NCBI GenBank assembly: GCA_021234155.1
Contig: JAJEKV010000054.1
Coordinates: 808,001 to 872,000, forward strand
DNA: 64,000 bases
From: Isoetes taiwanensis
Taxonomy: Eukaryota; Streptophyta; Lycopodiopsida; Isoetales; Isoetaceae
Reading direction: 5' to 3'
Every line of letters starts with the position of its first letter. Positions within the stretch are counted from its first letter, which is position 1. A program made the translations under genes and the position numbers. Positions 22,890 to 32,144 of the stretch are shown here, piece after piece. The notes under the pieces are model-generated. The model was not told where the DNA came from. It saw nothing but the letters and a program-made list of their open reading frames with translations, and did no database searches.

Positions 22890-24230
22890 ATGGCAGCCGC
22901 TGACCTTCTCGCATGGTATCAAGATGGAGAACACTGGGATCCGCAAGTCCCTTTCGACCTGTTGCAACCCCTGCTATGCCAGCGCCTAGACCTCATCACT
23001 AACATGCAGCGGCACCCAAATTATGCCGGATTTCTAGACTTTTACATGGAGGAGATGCTCCCTCTGTGTATTCCTCTTGGGGATCCTCCCCAACTGTATC
23101 TGGAGCGGGAGGTAGTTCGGGAGATGCTAGGGGGAGACACCCATGCATATGATGTGCTGAAGGGGAAGCTCCGATGGGGCAAACACCTGCCCGTCGTGCA
23201 GCATCAGGGGCGGCAGTATCTTGAGGTTGCCTTCGCCCTAGCCATCCTCATGGACCAATACGTCGAGGATGAAACTTTGCCTGTAGAGAAAGGCAAACTG
23301 CCTGAGTCTTCCGAGGAGGGGGGAGACGAACACATAGGCATGGGCGACTTCGCCCGTTGGAAACAGCTAGCGGAAGAGCTGCCACCGCGCCGTGAGCAAG
23401 CTGTAGGCTTGTCAGGGCTGGATGCCCTTCCGGTTATTTATCACCAAGGGCAAGAATATCTTCTCTTGGATGATATTATCTGGACTTATCACATGGTGGC
23501 CGGATTTAGACGCAAGCGTAAAGACCATGTGCTTTATGAGCTTGTGGAGTATTGCATGGACGACTTCATCGACTTCACTCCTATTGAGCTTCCTCCGGAG
23601 GTGCAGCAGCTGCTCCAGTTCCGCCAAGAGACCCTAGAGCCGGCTGAGACTCTACTACGTCTTCGGGAGCTGGTGATGCAGGAGTCGGCCTCTCAGCCCT
23701 CACCAGATGCCTTCACGGCTATGGGACCTCATGTCCCAAATATCAATATGGTTGAGGTTCCCTCCGGTTCAGATGACGAGGGAGAGGATTTGTACTATAA
23801 TCCTACTCATTTGAAGGAGGAGCAACAGGAACTTAAGGAAGAAGAAGTTCCTATGGATTTGAATAAAGAAGTGGCCACGTCAGAGACCCCACAAGGGAAG
23901 GTATTGGGAAACCACCTTACCTGCTTCTTCTTATCAGCCTTTCGGCAGGGCCAAGTTCTTTTTATAGCCCGAGATTTAGGGCCGGAGGCTGAAGCTTCAT
24001 GGTGGACCCTTCGTGCTCTCTCCACATTGGCCGGGCATAAGAAGCTCCCCTATCGTACGTTTACTTATGTACTCGTGCGGCGGGATCTTGCCCTAACGGC
24101 CCTGGGCCAAGATATTGCACCCTGGATGAGCATGAAGCTCCTTACGGCAGCCCCATTGGTTGTTGCTTATCCACCAGAGGTTGCATCTATTGCGGCTGCC
24201 ACAGTAGACCCCGGGGTGACTCTGCTGTGA
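22890..24230 (+). CDS. ORF-B of the retrotransposon: unknown 446-residue protein
   Basis: An intact frame from GCC ATG GCA to TGA, 446 residues. It has an internal repeat: LPVVQHQGRQYL at residues 100-111 and LPVIYHQGQEYL at 180-191, each followed by a hydrophobic helix (VAFALAILMDQYV and LDDIIWTYHMVAG), so the N-terminal half contains two related units. Residues about 300-345 are very acidic (SGSDDEGEDLYY, EEQQELKEEEVPMDL). The last 100 residues form a separate globular-looking part (FRQGQVLFIARDLGPEAE and following). I recognise no family. It sits between the H3 frame and ORF-C in an element whose gag-pol is downstream, so it is not an envelope gene in the usual place. The intact frame suggests selection or recent insertion. 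Confidence 0.8.
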   Translation: MAAADLLAWYQDGEHWDPQVPFDLLQPLLCQRLDLITNMQRHPNYAGFLDFYMEEMLPLCIPLGDPPQLYLEREVVREMLGGDTHAYDVLKGKLRWGKHLPVVQHQGRQYLEVAFALAILMDQYVEDETLPVEKGKLPESSEEGGDEHIGMGDFARWKQLAEELPPRREQAVGLSGLDALPVIYHQGQEYLLLDDIIWTYHMVAGFRRKRKDHVLYELVEYCMDDFIDFTPIELPPEVQQLLQFRQETLEPAETLLRLRELVMQESASQPSPDAFTAMGPHVPNINMVEVPSGSDDEGEDLYYNPTHLKEEQQELKEEEVPMDLNKEVATSETPQGKVLGNHLTCFFLSAFRQGQVLFIARDLGPEAEASWWTLRALSTLAGHKKLPYRTFTYVLVRRDLALTALGQDIAPWMSMKLLTAAPLVVAYPPEVASIAAATVDPGVTLL

Positions 24231-24527
24231 CACCGACCGCCTCCACCACCTCCTAGGTCTACGAATGAAGAAGGAGGACCTAGTTCCTAAATAATTGTAC
24301 TACGCATTTTTTTATTGTGTATGATTGTAAAATTTTGGCTTGGCAAATTCTTTAGCCATTCTATAATATAATGTACCCCTTTTCTCATCAATTGTGATTA
24401 CTGTCTTGATGAATACAATTGAGAATTGTTCTTTCCATGATGTCTTCTTCTAATTATTGGCGTTAGAATATAATGGAGTTACGGAATGTTCTATATTCAT
24501 TACCATTGTCTTGCAGAAGAGACACTT

Positions 24528-24974
24528 ATGGAATATGAAGAGAGGATTACAGATCTGATCAGGAGGGAGGATCCAGGGCCGCCCGAACAGGACTATGGCC
24601 AAAGATATGGAGAATATCCCAAATGGGATGAAGGTTACGAAATGGAACCCCCGCCACCAGGAGAACCCTATGATCCAGCCAAAGGGATGGAGATAGTTAA
24701 TATCCTCAGGGACAGAGCTTTTGAGGACCTGAAGAAAACTCTGTGCCGCACATGGGACTACTGGAGCATGACCAGGCACGAAGCCTTTGAGGATGCTAAC
24801 GACCACCTGTGGCAACTCTTTTATGCTTTGAGGAGGCTTTTCAATCTCCTCATTATTAGCCCAACGTGGGAATACCAACCAGTCATTGTCCAGGCCTGGG
24901 CACGCTACAAGCTCGTTAGGGCTGTGCGTGAGAGTGTTCGCTATTCAATCATGTACCCCTTTGCGAACCCCTAG
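24528..24974 (+). CDS. ORF-C of the retrotransposon: unknown ~149-residue protein
   Basis: The frame is open from an ATG at 24486, but the preferred start is 24528 (CTT ATG GAA), because a splice-acceptor-like CATTGTCTTGCAG ends at 24516 in between. The protein is acidic and Pro-rich at the N-terminus (EMEPPPPGEPYDPAKG). It then has a helical segment with many Trp and Arg (TLCRTWDYWSMTRHEAFEDA, WQLFYALRRLF, IVQAWARYKLVRAVRESVRY). No family recognised. It is separated from ORF-B by an AT-rich spacer of about 300 bases with AATAAA-like words, as if each extra ORF had its own transcription unit. Confidence 0.7.
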   Translation: MEYEERITDLIRREDPGPPEQDYGQRYGEYPKWDEGYEMEPPPPGEPYDPAKGMEIVNILRDRAFEDLKKTLCRTWDYWSMTRHEAFEDANDHLWQLFYALRRLFNLLIISPTWEYQPVIVQAWARYKLVRAVRESVRYSIMYPFANP

Positions 24975-25192
24975 GCCGGGTCTTTCCAGTTTCTTTTTGT
25001 GTTATATACTGTGTGTGAGCTCAACTTTAAGCTTCAGTTGTATCATGTTGTCCTTGTGTAATACTCCTGTATCAACTTTTGACAGCACTAAGGTGTGAAA
25101 CTGTAATAGAAAAGTTTTCCTCTTATAATAATAAATTTTCCTTGTATTCAATCTCTACCCTTTATCCGACATGATAAAATTTGTAAGAATTT

Positions 25193-26413
25193 ATGTGTTA
25201 TAAGTATGCTTATACCTTTTTCATGCTCGATTTAGACGGTGCACGTAACGCCGCCTGGCAAACACCTTCAAATGCCAGTAGACTCACACCTGAACAGGAA
25301 CTGATGTTAATGAAAAGGCAGTTAGGCGAGTTACAAGCCTATGTGTTGCATGCCAACCCACCGCAGCAAACCCAAGAAGATGGACCGGAGTTACCTCCGC
25401 TACCACCGAGTCCACCTGCACAACAGCCATCTCCCCCTGGAGCCAGTCCTGTACCTGCACCAAGGAGGCCTCATGCTAAGCGTCACCGAAGTTCCTCTAA
25501 GGATAGTGCCACTTCCTCACGCTCAACTACTTCGGTGTCTTCTGGATCATCGGTATCAGCTGGTGACCACGCAAAGCGCCGGGATAAGGAATACCGTAAG
25601 ACGGTTGATACAGCTATAACTAGTATATGGAAGAATAGGAAATTGGCCCAGTTTGATGGGAAATCTAGAGGCGGACTAAATGCAGAATCCTGGTTGGACG
25701 AGATGAAGGAGTTTGGGAAGTCTTATGGCATGACGGAGAAGGATACAGGAAAGGTTGCCACTACCAACCTTACAGGAGCTGCCCGTATTTGGTGGAAGGG
25801 CTATGCCAGGGCCAAGCACCTAGACAGGAGCAGATGCAACTTCGGAAAGTTTGCCAAAGCATTCAAATCGCATTATGTGCCCCGTGCGCACAAGTGCCAG
25901 CAAATTCAGACCTTTTATAGGTTGGAGCAGAAGGGTATGTCGGTTCAGGCTTACACTGATGAATTTATGCGCCTGAGGCTGTATGTACCAGGTATGAATG
26001 AAAAGAGAGCCGTAGAGGGCTATATTGAAGGGTTGGCCCCATCAATCAAACGGATGGTTAAGGCTATAGACCCGAAATCAGTTGCGGAGGCTGAGGCTAA
26101 GGCATTGAGCCTCGAGGAGGACACACCAAAGAACCAGTATCCGCGTCCTGCTCCTTACTCGCAGCCACGGCCATCCACACCTTACAAACCCCGGTCGCCA
26201 AGTCCAGGCCCTTCTCAGCAGAATTCCTATGGCCGCCAGGAGAAGAAAGTTACCTTCACCACGGGGGATAAACAGAGCAATGTCGGTAAGGAAGTACGGA
26301 ACCTCTTGCAGTCAATTCCTAAAGAGGCCCGAGAACAGCTCCGCCGGGATAAGGCATGCTACAGATGTATGCGGCCCGGGCACTTTATGCACAATTGTCC
26401 TTATGTTACGTAG
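25193..26413 (+). CDS. gag: Gag (capsid and nucleocapsid) of the chromovirus
   Basis: 406 residues. After a Pro/Ser-rich N-terminal region (about residues 60-125) comes a plant Retrotrans_gag domain (about 145-300; FDGKSRGGLNAESWLDEM, AARIWWKGYA, FYRLEQKGMSVQAYTDEFMR). At the C-terminus is a CCHC zinc knuckle CYRCMRPGHFMHNC matching C-x2-C-x4-H-x4-C. Gag would form the particle and bind element RNA. It ends at a TAG (26411-26413), and pol continues in the same frame immediately after, so pol would need stop readthrough, or the TAG is a lesion. An alternative start ATG lies at 25223. Confidence 0.93.
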   Translation: MCYKYAYTFFMLDLDGARNAAWQTPSNASRLTPEQELMLMKRQLGELQAYVLHANPPQQTQEDGPELPPLPPSPPAQQPSPPGASPVPAPRRPHAKRHRSSSKDSATSSRSTTSVSSGSSVSAGDHAKRRDKEYRKTVDTAITSIWKNRKLAQFDGKSRGGLNAESWLDEMKEFGKSYGMTEKDTGKVATTNLTGAARIWWKGYARAKHLDRSRCNFGKFAKAFKSHYVPRAHKCQQIQTFYRLEQKGMSVQAYTDEFMRLRLYVPGMNEKRAVEGYIEGLAPSIKRMVKAIDPKSVAEAEAKALSLEEDTPKNQYPRPAPYSQPRPSTPYKPRSPSPGPSQQNSYGRQEKKVTFTTGDKQSNVGKEVRNLLQSIPKEAREQLRRDKACYRCMRPGHFMHNCPYVT

Positions 26414-28258
26414 ACCGCCCAGCTGGCCATAGCCGACCTCGATTGGGACGATCTGGAGTCGACCTTACCTGTCGAAGACGAGGCTCCCGAGTATATTCAC
26501 GGTGCATCTCATATCCTTGCAGCTATAGAAACCGGCAATGCCGAAAGTCAGCCTGCTGTCATTTCCACCATAGGTCAAGTAGACAGTAAGCCTTTTGTAA
26601 TTCTTATGGATACGGGAAGTACACATAATTTTGCTTCCCCTAGGATGGCCCAGGTCTTACAGCTTGAAACATTAAGATCCCGACCAAGGCCTGTTACTCT
26701 AGCCAGTGGTAAGGTTAGGCATACTCATGGCCGCCGCATCAATCTTAAGATGCAGTTGCCAGGTGCACCAGTTGCTTTAGGTGCCGAATTGATGGATATT
26801 GGCAAATATGACCTCATTGTTGGTATAAAATTCTTGGCATCTGCAAAAGCAAACATAGACTGCGAAAAGAGGGAAGTTACCTTCAACGCCGCTAATGGAG
26901 CCCGCGTGACTATCAAAGGTGAACCATTCAACCCTATCATGCAGTCTATGCCCATCAGACAGTTAGCTAAAGCTATACGCAAGGAAAAGCTCCTTTGTGT
27001 CATTATGCTTGCTTCCATAGAGTCAGACGCTAAACAGAAGCAAGTAATCGATACCTTGCCAGAGGGGATTGCTCATCTTCTCCGGGAATTTGGTGACCTT
27101 TTCCCTGATGAAATTCAGAAGCTTCCTCCTTTTAGAGGGGTGGAATGTGAAATAACTTTAGAGCCAGGTACCAAGCCTACCAGCAAGGCCCCGTACCGCA
27201 TGAGTCCTCCAGAATTGGCAGAACTTAAGAAGCAACTTCAGGAGCTACTAAACCTAGGTTTCATCCGACCTAGCGTTTCGCCTTTTGGCGCTCCTATTCT
27301 CTTCGTTAAGAAGAAGGACGGCTCGCTGAGGATGTGTATTGATTATCGGCAACTCAACAAGCATACCATCAAGAATCGCTATGCTTTGCCTCGAGCTAAT
27401 GACCTAATGGATCAGTTGCAAGGGGCTAAGTATTTCTCAAAGATTGATCTACGCTCCGGATACCATCAGATAAGGATCAAAGAGGAGGACATCCATAAAT
27501 CCACTTTTCGCACTAGGTATGGGCATTATGAATTTACAGTTATGCCTTTTGGATTAACTAATGCCCCAGCAACGTTCATGCGACTAATGAATGATGTCTT
27601 CCGACAATACTTGGATGACTTTGTTGTTATTTTCTTCGACGACATTCTCATCTATAGTAAGACCCTCGAGGAGCATGAGAAACATCTTAGATTGGCCCTA
27701 CAAAAGCTAAGGCGTCACCAGCTCTATGCTAAGTTCTCTAAGTGCAAGTTTGCCACTCCGAAGGTCGATTATTTGGGCCATATCATTTCGGCAGAGGGAA
27801 TCGCTACAGACCCCGCAAAGATAGAGGCCGTAAGAGAATGGCCTATTCCAGGGAATGTTTCCGAAGTCTGGAGTTTCTTGGGATTAGCAGGATATTATCG
27901 AAAATTTGTAAAGGATTTTGCGAAGATTGCAGCCCCTCTTACAAATCTTACAAGGCAAGAGAGGGTGAAAGATTGGATGGAGCACTGGAAGACAAAAGTT
28001 CAGGAAAGTTTCCAGCAGCTTAAGGATGCCTTAACATCAGCACCAGTTCTCACATTGCCCGATCCTGACCAGGATAAACTGGTGGCGACGGATGCCAGCA
28101 AGATTGCCACCGGGGGAGTCCTAATGCAGGAGGGGAGGGTTATTGCCTATGACTCAAAGAAAATGAATGAAACAGAGCAGCGATATCCTACCCATGATCA
28201 GGAATTGTTGGCCGTTGTCCGTGCTCTACGGATATGGAGACACTACCTTCTTTGGTAG
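26414..28258 (+). pseudogene. pol: Pol part 1: protease, reverse transcriptase, start of RNase H
   Basis: The frame continues from gag after the single TAG. Protease is marked by [11 protein letters not shown] (26606 on). Reverse transcriptase runs from about 27110 with [53 protein letters not shown] and the catalytic box FFDDILIYS at 27632 on, where most plant gypsy elements have YFDD or YVDD. RNase H begins at about 28075 ([12 protein letters not shown]). The frame runs into a TAG at 28256-28258 just after RIWRHYLL, while homology continues in another frame. The cause looks like one extra T in the CTTCTTTGG run near 28250. This copy would therefore not make full Pol unless frameshifting occurs. 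Confidence 0.92.
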
Positions 28259-29996
28259 AAGATTCCAGTTGGACACGGATCATCAAAGTCTCCGTTATTT
28301 ATCCACCCAGCCGAATCTCAACCTCCGTCAGAGAAGATGGATGGAGTTTCTGGAGGAATATGATTTTGAGATTATGTATAAGCTTGGAAAGCACAATGTG
28401 GTTGCGGATGCACTGTCACGCCACCCCTTGGTGACCCGAACCCATTGCAATGCCGTTTCGACACTCACCAGTGAGTTTGGGAAGCAGATAAGGCAGACCT
28501 TGGCCACAGATTCGGAGTTCCGTGACATTTGGGATAGTTTCGCTAAGGAAGCTCGAACAGATAAGGAGCGTAACGCTTCCCGTTCATATAAGAAAGAAGG
28601 CAACTTATTATATTACAAGGATAAGTTGTGTGTACCTGAGACTTCGGGAGTACGTAAGCTCATTCTCCATGATACACACAATAGCCCTATAGCTGGACAC
28701 GCAGGTTTTATGAAGACCTACTTTAAGATTCGATCCAGCTATTTCTGGCCTTCCATGAAAAAGGACATTGCCAGGTACATTAAGCAGTGTCAGGTATGTC
28801 AGCAAACCAAAGCTGAGCAGTTAAGGATTCCAGGCGAGCTGCAACCTCTGGATGTGCCCAACGCCAAATGGGAGGTGATAACCATGGATTTCATTGTGGG
28901 CCTTCCACGAACTCTCCGGGGGTATGATGCCTTAATGGTGGTTGTCGACAAATTGTCGAAAATGGCTCATTTCTTGCCATGTCGTACCACGGATACAGCT
29001 TTTGATACTGCTCTGCTATTTGCCAAGGAGATCTTCAGATTACACGGAATGCCACGAGTTATTGTGTCGGACAGGGATCCCAAATTCGTAAGCGCATTCT
29101 GGAAAGATTTCTTTGCCACTATCCAGACCAAGCTTGCTATGAGGACGGCATATCATCCTCAAACAGATGGTCAGACAGAACATACCAATCGCATTATAGA
29201 GGATATGCTACGAAGTTATGTGTGGAGTAAGCAATCACAATGGGCTGACTATATTTATCTGGTCGAGTTTGCCTATAACAGCATGAAACAGGAGTCTTCC
29301 AGAATGTCTCCCTTTATGATAAACTATGGTTACCAATGTCTTACTCCAGACACTTGGCATAACCCCGTTTCTAAGGTGGAGGTTTCTCAAAAACTCCTCC
29401 TGGAGATGCAAGCTTTGGTCGAGGAAGTTCGTGGCTACTTGTTGGCTGCACGCAGTCGTCAGAAGAGTGTAGCCGATAAGCACAGAACCCCACGCGTTTT
29501 CCAAGTGGGCGAGTCAGTTTGGCTTAAGATTAAAGTAAAGCAAGCCAAGCTTAAGATTGGCAATTGTAAAACGTTGGCCCCCAGATGGGCTGGACCATTC
29601 AAGATTCAGGCATATCGCTTAGAATTGCCGCTCCGCTTGAAGATCCACAAGGTCTTTCACGTGAGTCTTCTGAAACAACACACCCCTGATCCAGAGGAGG
29701 TTTTGGATTCCCCAACCCTCCTAGAAATGACAGAAGAGCAACTCGAAATAGTGCCTGAAGCTCTTCTTGATCGAGCTTACAAACAAACCAGAAGGACTCA
29801 AATGTTGCAATACTTGGTTAAGTGGAAACACTTACCAGTTGAGGATGCTACGTGGGTGACGAAGATAGACCTTGACAAGCATTATCCGGATTTCATGCGC
29901 GAATCTCAAGGCCGCACCATCAACGATGCTATCAACCCCGCCACCGGCGGTAAGCTCAGAAGCTTGATTGCCAGCAGTAGCGCCTTAGAGAGGTAG
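28250..29996 (+). pseudogene. pol: Pol part 2: RNase H C-terminus, integrase, chromodomain
   Basis: In the shifted frame RNase H resumes (FQLDTDHQSLRYL, HNVVADALSRH). The integrase zinc-binding region follows (LHDTHNSPIAGHAG with H-x3-H spacing, CQVCQQ at about 28790). The DDE core comes next: D in ITMDFIVGLPR, D in IVSDRDPKFV, E in DGQTEHTNRI. Near the C-terminus (about 29755-29900) is a chromodomain (LEIVPEALLDRAYKQTRRTQ, YLVKWKHLPVEDATW), which in chromoviruses steers integration by binding chromatin. The frame is open to the TAG at 29994-29996. Only the junction to part 1 is broken. Confidence 0.93.
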
Positions 29997-30585
29997 ATGC
30001 ATCGTAAATGATAACAAGTTACCGATGATGAGATCACCTTGTGTTCTCTAGGACGTGGTGTACTGTCAATGTTGACCTGACCACAACTTGTTGCAGACCA
30101 TATAGTTGATAAGCTGCGTTCTTTTCGGCTACAATGGGAACTTGACCATTCCCTATGCTGCAATGAACTGCAAACCATAGACATGATAGGTTCCCTGATA
30201 GATAGTATTTTCTTTCAATTATTATAAGGGGGTGGTCCCTTCAACCACAATTTCATCATATATACTGATTTGCTGACATGTGCAGACCAGTAAGCAGTGC
30301 GTGCCCTGCCCATGCTAGAGGGTTACTGATGACCCGAACTCTTCAGTTTTATTTTGTCTACATGTTTTGTTTGTGTGTCCACTGATGTTAGTATTGGACT
30401 TCTGTTCTTGAACTTTGTGATTATGATAATCATGTAAAATGCACCACGGTGCTTGAATTGTTTTGCAAACTTTAAAGTTTTGAATATATGTATTACTTTT
30501 GCAAAAATAAGGAATTACCTTCCTTCATAATGTATTTCTTTCTACATTTGTAACTAACCCCAATGCTGAGGACAGCATTAATTCT
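29997..30585 (+). other. 3' untranslated region of the retrotransposon
   Basis: About 590 bases between the pol stop and the polypurine tract with no open frame of interest. No env-like gene is present in the usual position. Confidence 0.7.
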
Positions 30586-30598
30586 AAGGAGGGGAGAA
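30586..30598 (+). promoter_or_regulatory. Polypurine tract
   Basis: AAGGAGGGGAGAA directly abuts the TG of the 3' LTR, the expected primer for plus-strand DNA synthesis. Confidence 0.92.
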
Positions 30599-32139
30599 TG
30601 TGACGTTCCAAGTAATTATACGGTGTACGTATAAATATATTGACACGTCACTCGGTATAGATACGCCACCTGGGGTATGGTAACCTAGGGAGTTGGCCAC
30701 AAGGGAATTAATTAGCTATGTTAAATTAATTATAAAGGATAAGTATCTAAATACTTGCTATTAAGTCACCTAAGGGTGGGAAGGCGCCATTTGGCATAAC
30801 CTGAGTGGCCAGCATGGGGGTTTCTAAACTGAGCCACCAAAGGCAGCGCCAAGGAGCAGCTGAGCGCCAGAGCACCGTTGCTGAATATCTCCCAATCGCC
30901 AAGACACCCTCTACCTGTCGCTGCTACCCCAGTACAGCAGTATGGAAGCACCCCTTGACAACGGGTCCAGCCGAAACTCTGGTTAGTGGTAGTTTAACTT
31001 GCAAATTGTAGCATAATACTCTAGTATTCTTTTCTGGCTAGTTTTGGTTGAGATTAACCCTTCTTTGGTAATTAGGAATACTTTTCAATTATGAATGATG
31101 CTCTGTTATGGGTTGGTCGATGTCTCTATGAGTTAGTTTAGCAGTTCCAGTAAACAGGGATTAAAAGGGGGGTAGAGGCCTCTGAGCTTGGGTATAGAAT
31201 GCTCCTAGTACTTCCGTTAACACCCTACTAGTTTCGGCCTGTGCACAAGAGCCCACCGGGTCATAGACGCTATGGTCTGGCTTAGCACCAGACAAGGGAC
31301 CTGATGTGGTGAAGTAGGGGTGGGGTCTTGCACGAGCATAAAGGCTCCCGAGACTCCTACAATGGGCTAGGCCTGATGGCCGGCCGCGTAGGGCCGGGTA
31401 TGGGTCCGACACTCCCGGGTGCGATGGTGTGACCCGTATGGGGCACCATGTACTTTTGAGTAGATTTAGGGAGAGTAAGTTGGAGTACGCGGATCGGGGG
31501 GGTGTGGCGGCGCGTGTTCTCTAGCTCACCCACGGAACCCTTTGTGATCCTGGAAGGGGCGCTTCCCGACCTGCCTCGTCGGACCAGGTGTCATGAACAC
31601 GGAGTAGGCTCAAAGGGTGATACACGAGTGCGTCTCCGGGAAGGCTATAAGCGAAGCCATAGCGTGAATCGACCCATCTGCAAAGTGTGCCTGGGGAGGG
31701 CGGATGGAGTGGACAACCCTAGCCGATGTTCTATGCCAGCCAACGCCATGCCAAGACTCGGTCTTCTGATCTCCTGAGACCCAGCCGTCAGTTGCCCCTC
31801 ACTAGAGTCTGATCTGGGGTAGAACCTGGGTTTTGGGTGTTTTCTTAGCTTAGGATGCATATTCTTTGCCGTTGGTACTTGGATGGATGTGCCACCCCTC
31901 GTGGTGGTTATTTATATGTGATTTATGTTGTATGCTAACCTTGTATTCATGCTTCCGCGACGTAGGCGCACATCGAAGGCGTGGGCCAAATGACCCCTCC
32001 GTGTCCTTCACCTGAGCGTCTCTACGTAGACGGCCCGGGTTAGATGGAGGGCCCTGCTCGTGGCGAGATGGTCGCCATGGGAGGGGAAAGTCCCCGTATG
32101 TATACGACCGGGGGTCGTATATATTCAGGGAGTGTCACA
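30599..32139 (+). repeat. 3' long terminal repeat
   Basis: 1541 bp, starts TGTGACGTTCC and ends GAGTGTCACA. It aligns with the 5' LTR along its full length. It lacks the 5' LTR's extra block of about 40 bp and has scattered small differences, mostly in the GC-rich middle. Confidence 0.95.
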
Positions 32140-32144
32140 ATATG
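32140..32144. repeat. Target-site duplication, right copy (ATATG)
   Basis: Exact repeat of 19064-19068, so the pre-insertion site read CTCTTTGATATGCTTTGTC. Confidence 0.9.

Larger units (their letters stand above)
19069..32139 (+). mobile_element. Full-length Ty3/gypsy chromovirus-type LTR retrotransposon carrying a histone H3-like ORF
   Basis: A 13,071-bp element with two LTRs (1583 and 1541 bp) that begin TGTGACG and end GTCACA. It is bounded by a perfect ATATG duplication, with a tRNA-iMet-type primer-binding site and a purine-rich tract in the expected places. Internal order: leader with two hairpins, ORF-A, histone H3-like frame, ORF-B, ORF-C, gag, protease-RT-RNase H, integrase, chromodomain. 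The RT-RNase H-integrase order and the chromodomain place it in the chromoviruses of Ty3/gypsy. About 4.5 kb of extra sequence between primer-binding site and gag is unusual, since extra ORFs in plant gypsy elements normally lie between pol and the 3' LTR. This copy has a TAG between gag and pol and a 1-base shift in RNase H. Confidence 0.97.

Noticed and set aside
26606-28258. ATG at 26606 as a true start of pol
   Set aside because: It is the Met inside the protease active-site segment (MDTGSTH). The same frame runs back to the gag TAG, so this is not an initiation site.
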